Shown one piece after another: positions 1 through 7,801 of a DNA stretch of 27,801 nt. The number at the start of each line of letters is the position of its first letter. Within the stretch, counting starts at the first letter, position 1. The notes beneath the pieces are model-generated. The model was given only the letters and a program-made list of their open reading frames with translations, was not told where the DNA came from and ran no database searches. This stretch comes from an uncultured Collinsella sp. (GTDB lineage Bacteria > Actinomycetota > Coriobacteriia > Coriobacteriales > Coriobacteriaceae), in contig CAUCLI010000019.1 in NCBI GenBank assembly GCA_958443615.1, positions 1 through 27,801 on the forward strand, given 5' to 3'. The position numbers and the translations under genes are program-made.

Positions 1-66
1 CTTGCTCCCCTTGCATAGCGGGCGCGGTTGCGCCATGCTTTCCAAAACGCTAGAGAGGAGGGCATC

Positions 67-537
67 ATGCCCGGTAAACGCGAAGATGTGATCAGTTGGG
101 ACGAGTTCTTCATGCGCGCTGCCGTCGCGGCGTCCCTGCGCAGCAAGGACCCCAACACCCAGGTCGGCGCCTGCATCGCCGATACCAACCAGCGTATCCT
201 CTCCGTGGGCTACAACGGCACGCCCTCCGCTTTGAACGATGACGATTTCCCCTGGGGCACCGCCGACGACCCCTTGCATGACAAGCATAATTACGTGATT
301 CATGCCGAGGCCAACGCAATTCTCAATTACCGCGGGTCTCTCAAGGACATGGCCGGGGCCACGGTCTACGTGACGCTGTTTCCGTGCCACGAGTGCGCCA
401 AGACGCTCGTGCAGGCCGGCATCGGCGAGGTCGTGTACCTCGACGACAAGTACTGCGGCACCGAGGACAACCTCATCTCCAAGAACATCCTCGACCGCTG
501 CGGCGTCACATATCGACGGGTCCAACTCGAGGACTAA
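67..537 (+). CDS. Deoxycytidylate (dCMP) deaminase family protein
   Basis: A zinc-dependent deaminase of the dCMP deaminase/ComEB family, 156 aa, about the usual length. Such enzymes convert dCMP to dUMP to supply thymidylate synthesis. The zinc site is visible: H79-A-E81 within VIHAEANAIL supplies the histidine ligand and the catalytic glutamate, and PCHEC (C107, C110) supplies the two cysteine ligands. The N-terminal SKDPNTQVGA motif is also typical. The ATG at 67 is chosen over the in-frame ATG at 28 because GAGAGGAGGG lies directly before it and family homology begins here. It stands alone, followed by about 300 bases of repeat-bearing spacer. The family is sure. Substrate choice (dCMP or a related cytidine nucleotide) and any competence role implied by the name ComEB cannot be decided from sequence. 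Confidence 0.93.
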   Translation: MPGKREDVISWDEFFMRAAVAASLRSKDPNTQVGACIADTNQRILSVGYNGTPSALNDDDFPWGTADDPLHDKHNYVIHAEANAILNYRGSLKDMAGATVYVTLFPCHECAKTLVQAGIGEVVYLDDKYCGTEDNLISKNILDRCGVTYRRVQLED

Positions 538-542
538 CGTCT

Positions 543-566
543 CAATCGGGGACAGGTACAAATTGA
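543..566 (+). repeat. Orphan half-copy of the GGGGAC repeat family
   Basis: Just after the deaminase stop codon lies GGGGACAGGTAC followed by AAATTG. It differs at two positions from the core GGGGACGGGTGC of the three long inverted repeats in this window. It has no facing arm close by, so it looks like a decayed or divergent single unit of the same family. This is inferred from similarity only. Confidence 0.5.
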
Positions 567-594
567 TCCGCCGCGTGCTCGTGCATGCAAAAGG

Positions 595-740
595 GTGTAA
601 AAGGGGACGGGTGCAAATTGCACATTGTGCGGTTTGCGCCCGTCCTTTACTGCTTGCGAGTGCCCACCACGAATGCACGGCGCCGGGTGGGCACCCCGCC
701 GCCGCGGGCATGTGCAATTTGCACCCGTCCCCCTTTACAC
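595..740. repeat. REP/MITE-like inverted repeat, element 1 (with a third, degenerate arm)
   Basis: Arms 595-624 and 711-740 are reverse complements at 29 of 30 positions (mismatch at A602). Each carries GGGGACGGGTGC flanked by GTGTAAAA and AAATTGCACA. Inside the 86-base spacer, 632-651 (TTGCGCCCGTCC then TTTAC) is a degenerate extra copy of the right arm, so the left arm could fold onto either partner. The 308-base gap 538-845 holds this element, the orphan half-unit before it, a -10 box near its end, and no convincing gene. The layout resembles REP/BIME repeats mobilised in trans by REP-associated (RAYT) transposases. No transposase is in the window, so that link is inference. Confidence 0.85.
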
Positions 741-797
741 ATTGGGGGCATTTGGTGCCCGATGGCGGTCCGTCGGTATGCCGGGTGTTCATCGGGA

Positions 798-803
798 TAT
801 AAT
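798..803 (+). promoter_or_regulatory. Probable -10 box for the J-domain membrane protein gene
   Basis: A perfect TATAAT lies 42 bases before the ATG at 846. No good -35 hexamer sits at 16-18 bases upstream, so activity may depend on another factor or an unusual spacing. It would give a leader of about 35 bases containing a CAGGGA Shine-Dalgarno sequence. Confidence 0.5.
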
Positions 804-845
804 GCATCCCACTGAATGCAGCCGTAGCAGGGAGTCTTTTGCCTT

Positions 846-1961
846 ATGGCAGGAATGAACGATAAAGACTACTACGCCATCCTCGGCGTGGACAAGGACG
901 CCTCCGCAAAGGACATCCAGAAGGCGTTCCAACAGAAGGCCCGCAAACTTCACCCGGACGTGAACAAGGAGCCGGATGCGGAGGAGCGCTTCAAGGAGGT
1001 CTCCGAGGCCTACGCCGTCCTTTCCGACGAGCAGAAGCGCGCCCGCTACGACGCCATGCGCTCGGGCAACCCGTTCGCCGCCGGAGGCGCCGGCTCGCCC
1101 GCCTCCGGCGGGTACCCCGGGGGCTATTCCGGCGGGTACACCGGTTTCGGCGGATTCGGGTTCCCGTTCGGCGGCATGGGCGGATTCAGCTCGCAGCGTC
1201 GTCGCAACGCGTCCGCCTACAACCCCTCGATGGGCGCCGATGTCGTCGTCGAGGTCAAGCTGTCCCGCGAGCAGGCCCGTGACGGCGCGAAGGTCGCCGT
1301 GAAATACCCGCGCTACGATGCGTGCGACAACTGCCACGGATCGGGGTCGGTGGCCTCCGAGCACCATCGCGCGTGCCCCACGTGCGGGGGCACCGGCTCC
1401 ATCGCGGTGGACCTCGGCATGTTCGGCATGGGCCAGGCGCGTATGGTGTGCCCGGAGTGCGGCGGTTCCGGCAAGGTCGTCGCGGATCCCTGTCCGGTGT
1501 GCGAGGGAGAGGGCCGCACGCGCGTCCAGGCGGAGGCGGTCGTGGAGTTCCCCGCCGGCACGCACGACGGCGACCTCATCCGCATGAAGGGGCGGGGCAA
1601 CGCGGGCACCAACGGCGGCGACACCGGCGATCTCGTGGGCCGCGCCCACGTGAGCGCGGAGCGACTCGAGGGCCGCGCCCGGTCGGGGTTCTACACGCTC
1701 GGCCTCGTCACCCCGTTTTTGGTGCTCTCGGCGTTCTCCGGCACGTTCTCGATGTTCCTGATGCTGTGCGCCATCCCGCTCGTCATGGGGCTCGTCATGG
1801 TCTTTTCCGATGACGTGTTCCATCGCAGCGGGCTGTGGTGGAAGCGCGGCTTCCAGACGTTCGTGAGCGGCGTTTCCAACGGCCTGTTCTTCGCCTTGAT
1901 ATCGGTGTGGTTCTCGAGCTGCACGCAGGCGATGTTCTTGGGGCCGTACCGGTATATGTAG
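846..1961 (+). CDS. DnaJ-like J-domain protein with zinc-finger region and hydrophobic C-terminal membrane tail
   Basis: A 371-aa Hsp40 paralogue. The J domain (about 1-72) carries the HPD motif at 36-38, which stimulates DnaK ATPase. A Gly/Phe-rich linker (about 75-119) follows, then four CxxCxGxG-type zinc motifs (CDNCHGSG from residue 160, CPTCGGTG, CPECGGSG, CPVCEGEG). The substrate-binding region starts normally (VEFPAGTHDGDLIRMKGRG) but breaks off soon after GDLVGRAHV. In place of the second beta domain and dimerisation end there are about 90 hydrophobic residues with two or three likely membrane helices, starting near F282. The frame is intact with no stop, so it reads as a genuine fusion or remodelled protein. 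ATG 846 has CAGGGA upstream. A normal dnaJ follows 212 bases downstream. I infer a membrane-tethered co-chaperone; clients are unknown. Confidence 0.85.
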   Translation: MAGMNDKDYYAILGVDKDASAKDIQKAFQQKARKLHPDVNKEPDAEERFKEVSEAYAVLSDEQKRARYDAMRSGNPFAAGGAGSPASGGYPGGYSGGYTGFGGFGFPFGGMGGFSSQRRRNASAYNPSMGADVVVEVKLSREQARDGAKVAVKYPRYDACDNCHGSGSVASEHHRACPTCGGTGSIAVDLGMFGMGQARMVCPECGGSGKVVADPCPVCEGEGRTRVQAEAVVEFPAGTHDGDLIRMKGRGNAGTNGGDTGDLVGRAHVSAERLEGRARSGFYTLGLVTPFLVLSAFSGTFSMFLMLCAIPLVMGLVMVFSDDVFHRSGLWWKRGFQTFVSGVSNGLFFALISVWFSSCTQAMFLGPYRYM

Positions 1962-2083
1962 CCTGTGCCCGATTCGCTCTCCCCAGATTCGGGGTGTGAG
2001 CGGTTATCGCTTTGGGTACAACGAACAACGTCGGTTCGGTGCGTGGGCGCTCATGGTTCGGCCCCACCGCCCGCCGGCGTTTC

Positions 2084-2132
2084 GCGCCGCAATGCGGCGC
2101 AAGAGACGATGCGGCCGTGATCGCGCGGCCGC
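2084..2132 (+). promoter_or_regulatory. Two adjacent hairpins in the dnaJ leader
   Basis: GCGCCGC-AAT-GCGGCGC (2084-2100) is a perfect 7-bp stem with a 3-base loop. GCGGCCG and CGGCCGC (2111-2117 and 2126-2132) form a second 7-bp stem. Both sit between the two J-protein genes and end about 40 bases before the dnaJ start. There is no U-run, so they are not obvious terminators, and no CIRCE operator is visible. Function is unknown; they may be leader structure or chance pairing in GC-rich DNA. Confidence 0.3.
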
Positions 2133-2173
2133 CCGAGGCGCCTGAGAGACACATTTGGGGGAGGGTCCACGCA

Positions 2174-3340
2174 GTGGCGGACAAGAGGGATTATTACGAG
2201 GTGCTCGGCGTCGATCGCGATGCCACGGCCGATCAGATCAAGCGCGCGTTCAGGAGGAAGGCGGTCAGGCTCCATCCCGACCATAACGACGCGCCCGATG
2301 CGAACGAGCAGTTCGCCGAGCTCAATGAGGCGTATTCGGTCCTTTCCGATGATCAGAAGCGCGCCATGTACGATCGGTACGGCACGGTGGACGGCATGCC
2401 CGGCGGCTCCGGATTCGTCGATATCTCCGACATCTTCGGAGGCATGGGCGTCGACGACATCTTCTCCTCGATCTTCGGCGGCGGTGGGGCGAGCCCCCGT
2501 GACCGCGCCCGCGACCGCGCGCGCCGTCGCGCCGGACGCGACATGGCCCTGTCCCTCACGGTCACCCTCGAGGAGGCCGCCCGCGGGTGCAAGAAGACCA
2601 TCACCTTCGATCGACTCGGCCCCTGCGAGGACTGCGGCGGCTCCGGCAGCGAGGACGGGGGTCAAGAGCAGCCGTGCCCGCATTGCAACGGCACGGGCTA
2701 CGTGACGACGGTCCAGCAGTCCATCTTCGGCGCCATGCAGTCCAGTTCCCCGTGCCCCGACTGCAAGGGCGAGGGCACGGTCATCGACAAGCCCTGCTCG
2801 CACTGCCACGGCGACGGTCGCGTCCGCACCCATGAGCGCCTCGAGGTCGAGGTTCCCGCGGGCGTGGGGACCGGCCGTCAGCTGCGTCTGCGCGGATACG
2901 GCGAGGCCGGCTTCCGCGGCGCGGGCGCCGGCGACCTCATCGTCACCATCCAGGTCGAGGCGGACGAGCGTTTTGAGCGCCACGGCGACGACCTCATGAG
3001 CGAGGTCCATATCGGCATCGCCGAGGCCGCGCTCGGCTGCACGGTCGATGTCGAGGGCATCTTGCCCGACGAGCACTTCGAACTCGATATCCCAGCCGGC
3101 ACGCAGTACGGCGAGGCCATCGTCGTCGACGGTCGCGGCATGCCGCGCCTCGGCGGTGGCGGCGGTCGCGGCCGCTTCGTCGCCCGTGTCCGCGTCGACG
3201 TCCCCAAGCACCTCTCCGATGCCGCGCGCGAGGCCCTCGAGCGCTACGCTGAGGCGACTGGGGAAGAGGCCGCCGGCTCCAAGAAGCACCGCACGATGGG
3301 CGACCGCATCCGCGACGCCATCGACGAGATTCTCGATTAG
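2174..3340 (+). CDS. dnaJ: Chaperone protein DnaJ
   Basis: A standard type I Hsp40, 388 aa, which delivers unfolded clients to DnaK and stimulates its ATPase. It has a J domain with HPD at 34-36, a Gly/Phe region (FGGMG, IFGGGG), a zinc-binding domain with four CxxCxGxG-type motifs (CEDCGGSG from about 151, CPHCNGTG, CPDCKGEG, CSHCHGDG), and a complete C-terminal substrate-binding and dimerisation region (VEVPAGVGTGRQLRLRGYGE and onward). The start is GTG 2174, supported by GGGGGAGGG upstream and by the J domain beginning immediately (ADKRDYYEVLG). The frame is open upstream to 2012, but that stretch has no family similarity. mtaB follows after 11 bases, an arrangement common in Gram-positive heat-shock clusters, although hrcA and grpE are not here. 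Confidence 0.96.
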   Translation: MADKRDYYEVLGVDRDATADQIKRAFRRKAVRLHPDHNDAPDANEQFAELNEAYSVLSDDQKRAMYDRYGTVDGMPGGSGFVDISDIFGGMGVDDIFSSIFGGGGASPRDRARDRARRRAGRDMALSLTVTLEEAARGCKKTITFDRLGPCEDCGGSGSEDGGQEQPCPHCNGTGYVTTVQQSIFGAMQSSSPCPDCKGEGTVIDKPCSHCHGDGRVRTHERLEVEVPAGVGTGRQLRLRGYGEAGFRGAGAGDLIVTIQVEADERFERHGDDLMSEVHIGIAEAALGCTVDVEGILPDEHFELDIPAGTQYGEAIVVDGRGMPRLGGGGGRGRFVARVRVDVPKHLSDAAREALERYAEATGEEAAGSKKHRTMGDRIRDAIDEILD

Positions 3341-3351
3341 GACGGTAGCGC

Positions 3352-4626
3352 ATGACGCGTCCCTTTGCCTGCGTGGTGAACCTGGGTTGCCGGGTCAACC
3401 GCGTGGAATCAGATCGCATGACCTCCGATCTCGCCGCCGCCGGCTTCACGCTGGTCGACCAGGACGAGGCGGATGTCATCGTCATCAACACCTGTGCCGT
3501 GACGGGCGAGGCCGAGGCCAAGACGCGCAAGGCCGTCCGCCACGCCCTCGGTTTGCCGCGCGAGCCGATCGTGGTCGTCACGGGTTGCATGGTCAACCTG
3601 CATCCCAATGAGCTCACCGACCTGTCCAGCCGGGTCATCGCGGAGCCCTCCAAGATAGATGTCGCCCGCACCGCGGCGAAGGCGGCCGGCATGCCGGCGG
3701 GCCCCGGAAAACTCGAGGACACGCACGATCTCGCCGATCTGCTCGGCCGCTCGAGGCTCGGCGTCAAGGTCCAGGACGGCTGCAACAACCGCTGCTCCTA
3801 TTGCATCGTGTGGAAGGCCCGCGGGCCGGAGCGCTCGGTCCCCGTGGCCTCCGTCCTCGAGCAGGTGCGGCGCGCCGAGCGCGCGGGCATCCCCGAGGTC
3901 GTCCTCACCGGGGTGAACCTCGGCGCCTATGACGGGGTCGATGCGTCCGACTCGCACGTCGAGATCGACGAGCTCCTCGACATCATCCTCGAAGAGACCG
4001 ATATCCCCCAGGTGCGGCTCTCCTCGCTCGAGCCCATGGACGTTCACGACCGCCTGATCGACGCCATGGTCGCCGGTGGGGAGCGCGTCGCGCCGTTCCT
4101 GCACCTGCCGTTGCAGTCCGGATGCACCGCCACGCTCGAGCGCATGAACCGCCCCTATACGGCGGAGCAATACGAGTCCATGGTCGACCGCATCCGCACC
4201 AAGCTCCCGAACGCGGCCATATCCTGCGATATCATCGCGGGCTTCCCGGGTGAGACGGACGAAGAGTTCAGCGAGAGCCGCGCCCTGTGCGAGCGCGTGG
4301 GGTTCTCCCGCATGCACGTGTTCCGCTACAGCGCCCGCCCCGGCACGCCCGCCGCGACCGCACCCGGCCAGGTCGCGCCCGAGGTCATGGCCGCCCGCTC
4401 GAGCGAGCTTCGCCATGTCGCCGAGGCGACGTCCCAGGCGGACGCCCTCTCCCGCATCGGGTCGCGCGAGACCGCGGTCCTCGAGTTCGGCAACCGCGGC
4501 ACGCTCGGAAGCTTCCATCGCGTGATCGTCGACGACGCCGGCGCCGAGCGCACCGGGCGGCTCGTGCGCGTGCGCATCACCGGCATGGATGACCGCGGCC
4601 TGCTTCATGCGACCATGGAGGAGTGA
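3352..4626 (+). CDS. mtaB: tRNA (N6-threonylcarbamoyladenosine-37) methylthiotransferase MtaB
   Basis: A radical-SAM methylthiotransferase, 424 aa, that converts t6A37 to ms2t6A37 in ANN-decoding tRNAs. The N-terminal domain has the three cysteines for the second [4Fe-4S] cluster: C13 in NLGCRVN, C48 in INTCAVTGEAEAK and C79 in VTGCMVN. The radical-SAM CxxxCxxC motif is C144, C148, C151 in VQDGCNNRCSYCIV, followed by KARG. The GCRVN/CAVT style fits MtaB better than MiaB or RimO. The residue before KARG is W where P-Y is more usual. A short C-terminal region in the TRAM position follows. AGGACGG precedes the ATG. It lies 11 bases after dnaJ, and its last codons overlap the phoH ribosome-binding site, so cotranscription is likely. 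Confidence 0.93.
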   Translation: MTRPFACVVNLGCRVNRVESDRMTSDLAAAGFTLVDQDEADVIVINTCAVTGEAEAKTRKAVRHALGLPREPIVVVTGCMVNLHPNELTDLSSRVIAEPSKIDVARTAAKAAGMPAGPGKLEDTHDLADLLGRSRLGVKVQDGCNNRCSYCIVWKARGPERSVPVASVLEQVRRAERAGIPEVVLTGVNLGAYDGVDASDSHVEIDELLDIILEETDIPQVRLSSLEPMDVHDRLIDAMVAGGERVAPFLHLPLQSGCTATLERMNRPYTAEQYESMVDRIRTKLPNAAISCDIIAGFPGETDEEFSESRALCERVGFSRMHVFRYSARPGTPAATAPGQVAPEVMAARSSELRHVAEATSQADALSRIGSRETAVLEFGNRGTLGSFHRVIVDDAGAERTGRLVRVRITGMDDRGLLHATMEE

Positions 4627-4631
4627 GGCCG

Positions 4632-5699
4632 ATGAGTGCGGACATGGCGCGCGTGCGCCTGTGCATCCCAGATGACGTCGACCCGTCCCTCGTCACGGGT
4701 GCGGGCGATGAGCTGTTGCGGGTCATCGAGGCCAACAGTGAGGCGAGCGTGACCCTGCGCGGGGACATGCTCTCTCTTGCCGGCGCCCCCGCCGAGGTCG
4801 ACCTCCTCACCCGCGTCTTCCATCAACTCGTCGCCGCGGCCCGTGATGGGGACCATGCGCGCCCCGACGATGTCGAGCGCCTGATCGGCGCGTTGCGTTC
4901 CGAGGATGCCCGCGCGACCAGGTCGCACGGGGACGTCCTGCTCACCTACCACGGAAAGGCCATCCGCGCCAAGACCCCGGGCCAGCGCCGGTACGTCGAG
5001 GCGATCCGCGAGAGCACCGTGACGTTCTGCCTGGGTCCCGCGGGCACCGGTAAGACCTACCTCGCCATGGCGATGGCCGTCTCCGCCCTGCAGCGCCGCG
5101 AGATCGGCCGCATCGTCCTGACCCGGCCGGTCGTCGAGGCGGGCGAGAACCTCGGGTTCCTTCCTGGCACGCTCGAGGAGAAGGTCGATCCGTATGTCCG
5201 GCCGCTCTACGACGCGCTGTTCGACATGATGGATGCGGAGCGCGTGCACGAGCTCGTCGAGCGCGGGGTCGTCGAGATCGCCCCGCTCGCGTACATGCGC
5301 GGGCGCACCCTGAACGACGCCTTCGTGATCCTCGATGAGGCGCAGAACACCACCCCCGAGCAGATGAAGATGTTCCTCACCCGCTTGGGCTTCAACTCGA
5401 AGTTCGTCATCACCGGCGACGCGACGCAGCGCGATTTGCCGGGCAAGCGCGGCGGCCTCACCGATGCCGCGCGGATACTGGCCGATGTCGACGACATCGC
5501 ATTCGTCGAGCTCAATCGGACCGACGTGGTCCGGCACAGCCTCGTCGGCAAGATCGTGGAAGCCTACGAGGCCTTCGATTCCCAAGAGACGATCAACCGG
5601 GAACAGGCTCACATCGCCCCATCTTACGGCGGCGCCGGCGGAGCGGGGCGTTCCCGCCGCAAGGGAAAGGATGATGGACATGTCCGTGCTCATCAGTAA
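4632..5699 (+). CDS. phoH: PhoH family ATPase (PhoH-like protein)
   Basis: A 355-aa cytoplasmic P-loop ATPase of the PhoH family, often found next to ybeY and thought to act in RNA metabolism. The Walker A motif is GPAGTGKT at 135-142. The Walker B-like VILDEAQNTT follows about 100 residues later, with the ITGDATQRDLPG signature after it. The first 90 or so residues form the usual small N-terminal domain. ATG 4632 is chosen because GGAGGAG (4617-4623), inside the end of mtaB, is 8 bases upstream; a GTG at 4623 is in frame but overlaps that site. The 3' end overlaps the ybeY start, so translation is probably coupled. The family is certain; the molecular role is not settled. Confidence 0.94.
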   Translation: MSADMARVRLCIPDDVDPSLVTGAGDELLRVIEANSEASVTLRGDMLSLAGAPAEVDLLTRVFHQLVAAARDGDHARPDDVERLIGALRSEDARATRSHGDVLLTYHGKAIRAKTPGQRRYVEAIRESTVTFCLGPAGTGKTYLAMAMAVSALQRREIGRIVLTRPVVEAGENLGFLPGTLEEKVDPYVRPLYDALFDMMDAERVHELVERGVVEIAPLAYMRGRTLNDAFVILDEAQNTTPEQMKMFLTRLGFNSKFVITGDATQRDLPGKRGGLTDAARILADVDDIAFVELNRTDVVRHSLVGKIVEAYEAFDSQETINREQAHIAPSYGGAGGAGRSRRKGKDDGHVRAHQ

Positions 5700-6189
5700 C
5701 GACGCGAACCTCGACATGCTGCTGCCTGAGGACGAGGTCCGCGCGATCGCCGCGCACGTGCTCACCGCCGAGGGTGTGGAGCGCGATGTCGAGATCTCGC
5801 TCTCCTACGTGGATGAGGACGAGATGCACGAGCTCAACCGCCAGTGGCGCGATATCGACCGCACCACGGATGTGCTCTCGTTCGAATGCGACTCGGCGTT
5901 CGACGAGGACATCCCGCTCGACGAGGTCCTCGAGCTCGGCGATGTCATCCTCGCGCCCGAGGTCATCGCGCGACAGGCCCCCGGCTTCGGCAACACCCCC
6001 GCGGATGAATGCAGGCTCATGCTCGTCCACGGCTTGCTGCACTTGCTCGGGTACGACCATATCGAGGATGATGAGGCCGAGGTCATGGAGGCGCGCGAGG
6101 ACGCGATCCTGCGCGAGCTCGCCGTCATGCGCGGCGAAGATCCCTCCAAGGTCTCCGTCGGCCCCATCACCAATCACGCCCACGATTAG
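5674..6189 (+). CDS. ybeY: Endoribonuclease YbeY (16S rRNA maturation)
   Basis: A small zinc endoribonuclease, about 171 aa, involved in 16S rRNA 3' maturation and ribosome quality control. The hallmark HGxLHLxGYDH zinc motif is present as HGLLHLLGYDH, preceded by the TTDVLSFE segment and the ELGDVILAPE strand. Three clustered ATGs (5671, 5674, 5680) could start it. AAGGGAAAGG ends at 5670, and 5674 gives reasonable spacing. The start lies inside the end of phoH, so translation is probably coupled. The stop is followed at once by AGGAG for dgkA. Function is clear; the exact start is uncertain by three codons. Confidence 0.94.
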   Translation: MDMSVLISNDANLDMLLPEDEVRAIAAHVLTAEGVERDVEISLSYVDEDEMHELNRQWRDIDRTTDVLSFECDSAFDEDIPLDEVLELGDVILAPEVIARQAPGFGNTPADECRLMLVHGLLHLLGYDHIEDDEAEVMEAREDAILRELAVMRGEDPSKVSVGPITNHAHD

Positions 6190-6197
6190 GAGCTGCC

Positions 6198-6587
6198 ATG
6201 ATTCCGGGTTCGAACAAGGACCATCCGTCCTTCATCCGCTCGTTCGGTTATGCCATCGAGGGTTTTTTCACGGCGGTCAAAACCGAGCGCAACATCAAGG
6301 TCATGCTGGTCGCCGGCATCCTGACGGTGATCATGGGCTTTGTGGCCAAGCTGCAGACGATCAGCTGGGCGCTCATCGTCATCTGCATCGGCCTGGTCAT
6401 CTTCGCCGAGCTGTGCAACACCGCCATGGAGGCCATCGTCGATTTGGCGACCCAGGAGCTGCACCCGCTCGCCAAGCGCGCCAAGGACATCGCCGCCGCC
6501 AGCGTGTACGTGCTGTCCATCACGGCCGCCATCGTCGGCATCCTGGTGTTCGCGCACGCGCTCGGGCTCATCGCCTCCTGGCACTAG
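6198..6587 (+). CDS. dgkA: Diacylglycerol kinase / undecaprenol kinase (DgkA family)
   Basis: A 129-aa integral membrane lipid kinase. It has three hydrophobic helices (around VMLVAGILTVIMGFV, WALIVICIGLVIFA and VYVLSITAAIVGILVF) and the family signature AELCNTAMEAIVDL, whose acidic residues bind Mg-ATP. In Gram-positive bacteria this family mainly phosphorylates undecaprenol, recycling the lipid carrier for cell-wall synthesis; whether this one prefers undecaprenol or diacylglycerol cannot be read from sequence. AGGAG overlapping the ybeY stop serves the ATG, so it belongs to the phoH-ybeY-dgkA operon. Repeat element 2 lies directly downstream, before era. Confidence 0.95.
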   Translation: MIPGSNKDHPSFIRSFGYAIEGFFTAVKTERNIKVMLVAGILTVIMGFVAKLQTISWALIVICIGLVIFAELCNTAMEAIVDLATQELHPLAKRAKDIAAASVYVLSITAAIVGILVFAHALGLIASWH

Positions 6588-6618
6588 CGCAGGGTTCCGG
6601 CCCGCGGTGCGCAATAGT

Positions 6619-6717
6619 GTGTGCAATTGGGGACGGGTGCGTTTTACACATCCGGCACATCGCACGCCATCATGCGCAAACCGTATGTGTAAAACGCACC
6701 CGTCCCCAATTGCACAC
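6619..6717. repeat. REP/MITE-like perfect inverted repeat, element 2 (dgkA-era spacer)
   Basis: Arms 6619-6651 and 6685-6717 are perfect reverse complements over 33 bases, with a 33-base spacer. Each arm reads GTGTGCAATT, then GGGGACGGGTGC, then GTTTTACACAT. The core is shared with element 1, but the two flanking words are swapped around it. In RNA this would be a very stable 33-bp hairpin, a plausible RNase III or termination site separating dgkA from era. No long U-run follows, so simple intrinsic termination is doubtful. It fills most of the 167-base intergenic gap. Confidence 0.9.
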
Positions 6718-6754
6718 CCCCTATACGTTCCAACGCATCAGTTGAGGAGTACCT

Positions 6755-7777
6755 ATGACCGACAGCATGACCGATTTCGACCCGTTCGCCGACCTCTCGG
6801 ACGATGAGCTCGACGCCATGATCGAGGCGGGGGAGTTTCCCGGCGCCATGGACGCGCCCGCCCTGTGCGCCGATGTCCCCGAGGGTTTCCGCTCCGGTTT
6901 CGTCGCGCTCGTCGGCCGCCCCAACGCCGGCAAGTCCACGCTGCTCAACGCCTGCTACGGCGAGAAGGTCGCCATCACCTCGCCGGTCGCCCAGACCACG
7001 CGCCGCCGCCTGCGCGCGGTGGTCAACCGCGAGGACTGCCAGCTGGTCATCGTGGACACCCCCGGCATCCACAAGCCCAAGGACGGCCTGGGCTCCGAGC
7101 TCAACAAGAGCGCCCTGGGCGAGCTCTCGGACGTGGACGTCATCGCCTTCGTGATCGATGCGAGCGCCCCCATCGGCCGCGGTGACGCCTGGGTCGCCGA
7201 GCGCGTGGCCGCCGCCAAGGCGCCCAAGGTCCTGGTGCTCACCAAGGCGGACCTCGCCAGCCCCGAGGAGATGCTCAAGCAGCTCGAGGCGGCCCGCGCC
7301 CTCGTCGACTTCGACGACGAGATCGTGGTGTCCTCCACGGAGGGCTTCAACGTCGAGGCGTTCGTGGACGTGGTCGCCGCCTACCTGCCGCAAGGCCCGC
7401 GCTGGTTCCCCGAGGGCATGGGCACCGACGAGGCCGACGAGGTCATGGTCGCCGAGTTCGTGCGCGAGAAGGTCCTGCGTCACACGCGTGAGGAGATCCC
7501 GCACGCCGTGGGCGTCATGTGTGACGAGTTCGAGCGTCCCAAGCGCGACCTGCTGCGCCTGCACGCCACCGTGTATGTCGAGCGCGAGGGCCAGAAGGGC
7601 ATCATCGTGGGCAAGGGCGGCGAGATGATCAAGCGCATCGGCGTCGAGGCGCGCCGCGACCTGGAGCGCATGTTCGGGTGCCGCGTGTTCCTGGGGCTGG
7701 ACGTGAAGGTCAAGCCGCATTGGCGCGAGGATGCCCGCGAGATCCGTCGTTTCGGCTATGCGGCGGACGATGAGTAG
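6755..7777 (+). CDS. era: GTPase Era
   Basis: A ribosome-assembly GTPase that binds near the 3' end of 16S rRNA, 340 aa. G motifs are GRPNAGKST (G1, 54-62), DTPG (G3) and TKAD (G4). The TSPVAQTTRRR stretch marks Era and carries the switch I/G2 region. The C-terminal KH domain has GIIVGKGGEMIKRIG, followed by LDVKVKPHWRED. It is longer than typical Era (about 300 aa) because of an acidic N-terminal extension of about 45 residues (for example FADLSDDELDAMIEAGE). TTGAGGAGT lies before ATG 6755. No well-placed later start precedes G1, so the extension is probably real. Flanking repeat elements on both sides may give era its own transcript boundaries, although phoH-ybeY-dgkA-era-recO order is typical of one operon. 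Confidence 0.95.
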   Translation: MTDSMTDFDPFADLSDDELDAMIEAGEFPGAMDAPALCADVPEGFRSGFVALVGRPNAGKSTLLNACYGEKVAITSPVAQTTRRRLRAVVNREDCQLVIVDTPGIHKPKDGLGSELNKSALGELSDVDVIAFVIDASAPIGRGDAWVAERVAAAKAPKVLVLTKADLASPEEMLKQLEAARALVDFDDEIVVSSTEGFNVEAFVDVVAAYLPQGPRWFPEGMGTDEADEVMVAEFVREKVLRHTREEIPHAVGVMCDEFERPKRDLLRLHATVYVEREGQKGIIVGKGGEMIKRIGVEARRDLERMFGCRVFLGLDVKVKPHWREDAREIRRFGYAADDE

Positions 7778-7801
7778 CTTTTTGTCCGAGTATGCGGCTC
7801 G

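Noticed and set aside
595..740. CRISPR array
   Set aside because: The repeats are inverted pairs with unequal spacers, not direct repeats of constant period, and no cas genes are present.
563..858. Small overlapping open frames in the first intergenic region
   Set aside because: They run across the inverted-repeat element, lack ribosome-binding sites and resemble no protein family.
2084..2100. CIRCE heat-shock operator upstream of dnaJ
   Set aside because: The palindrome is GC-only and lacks the TTAGCACTC-N9-GAGTGCTAA pattern.
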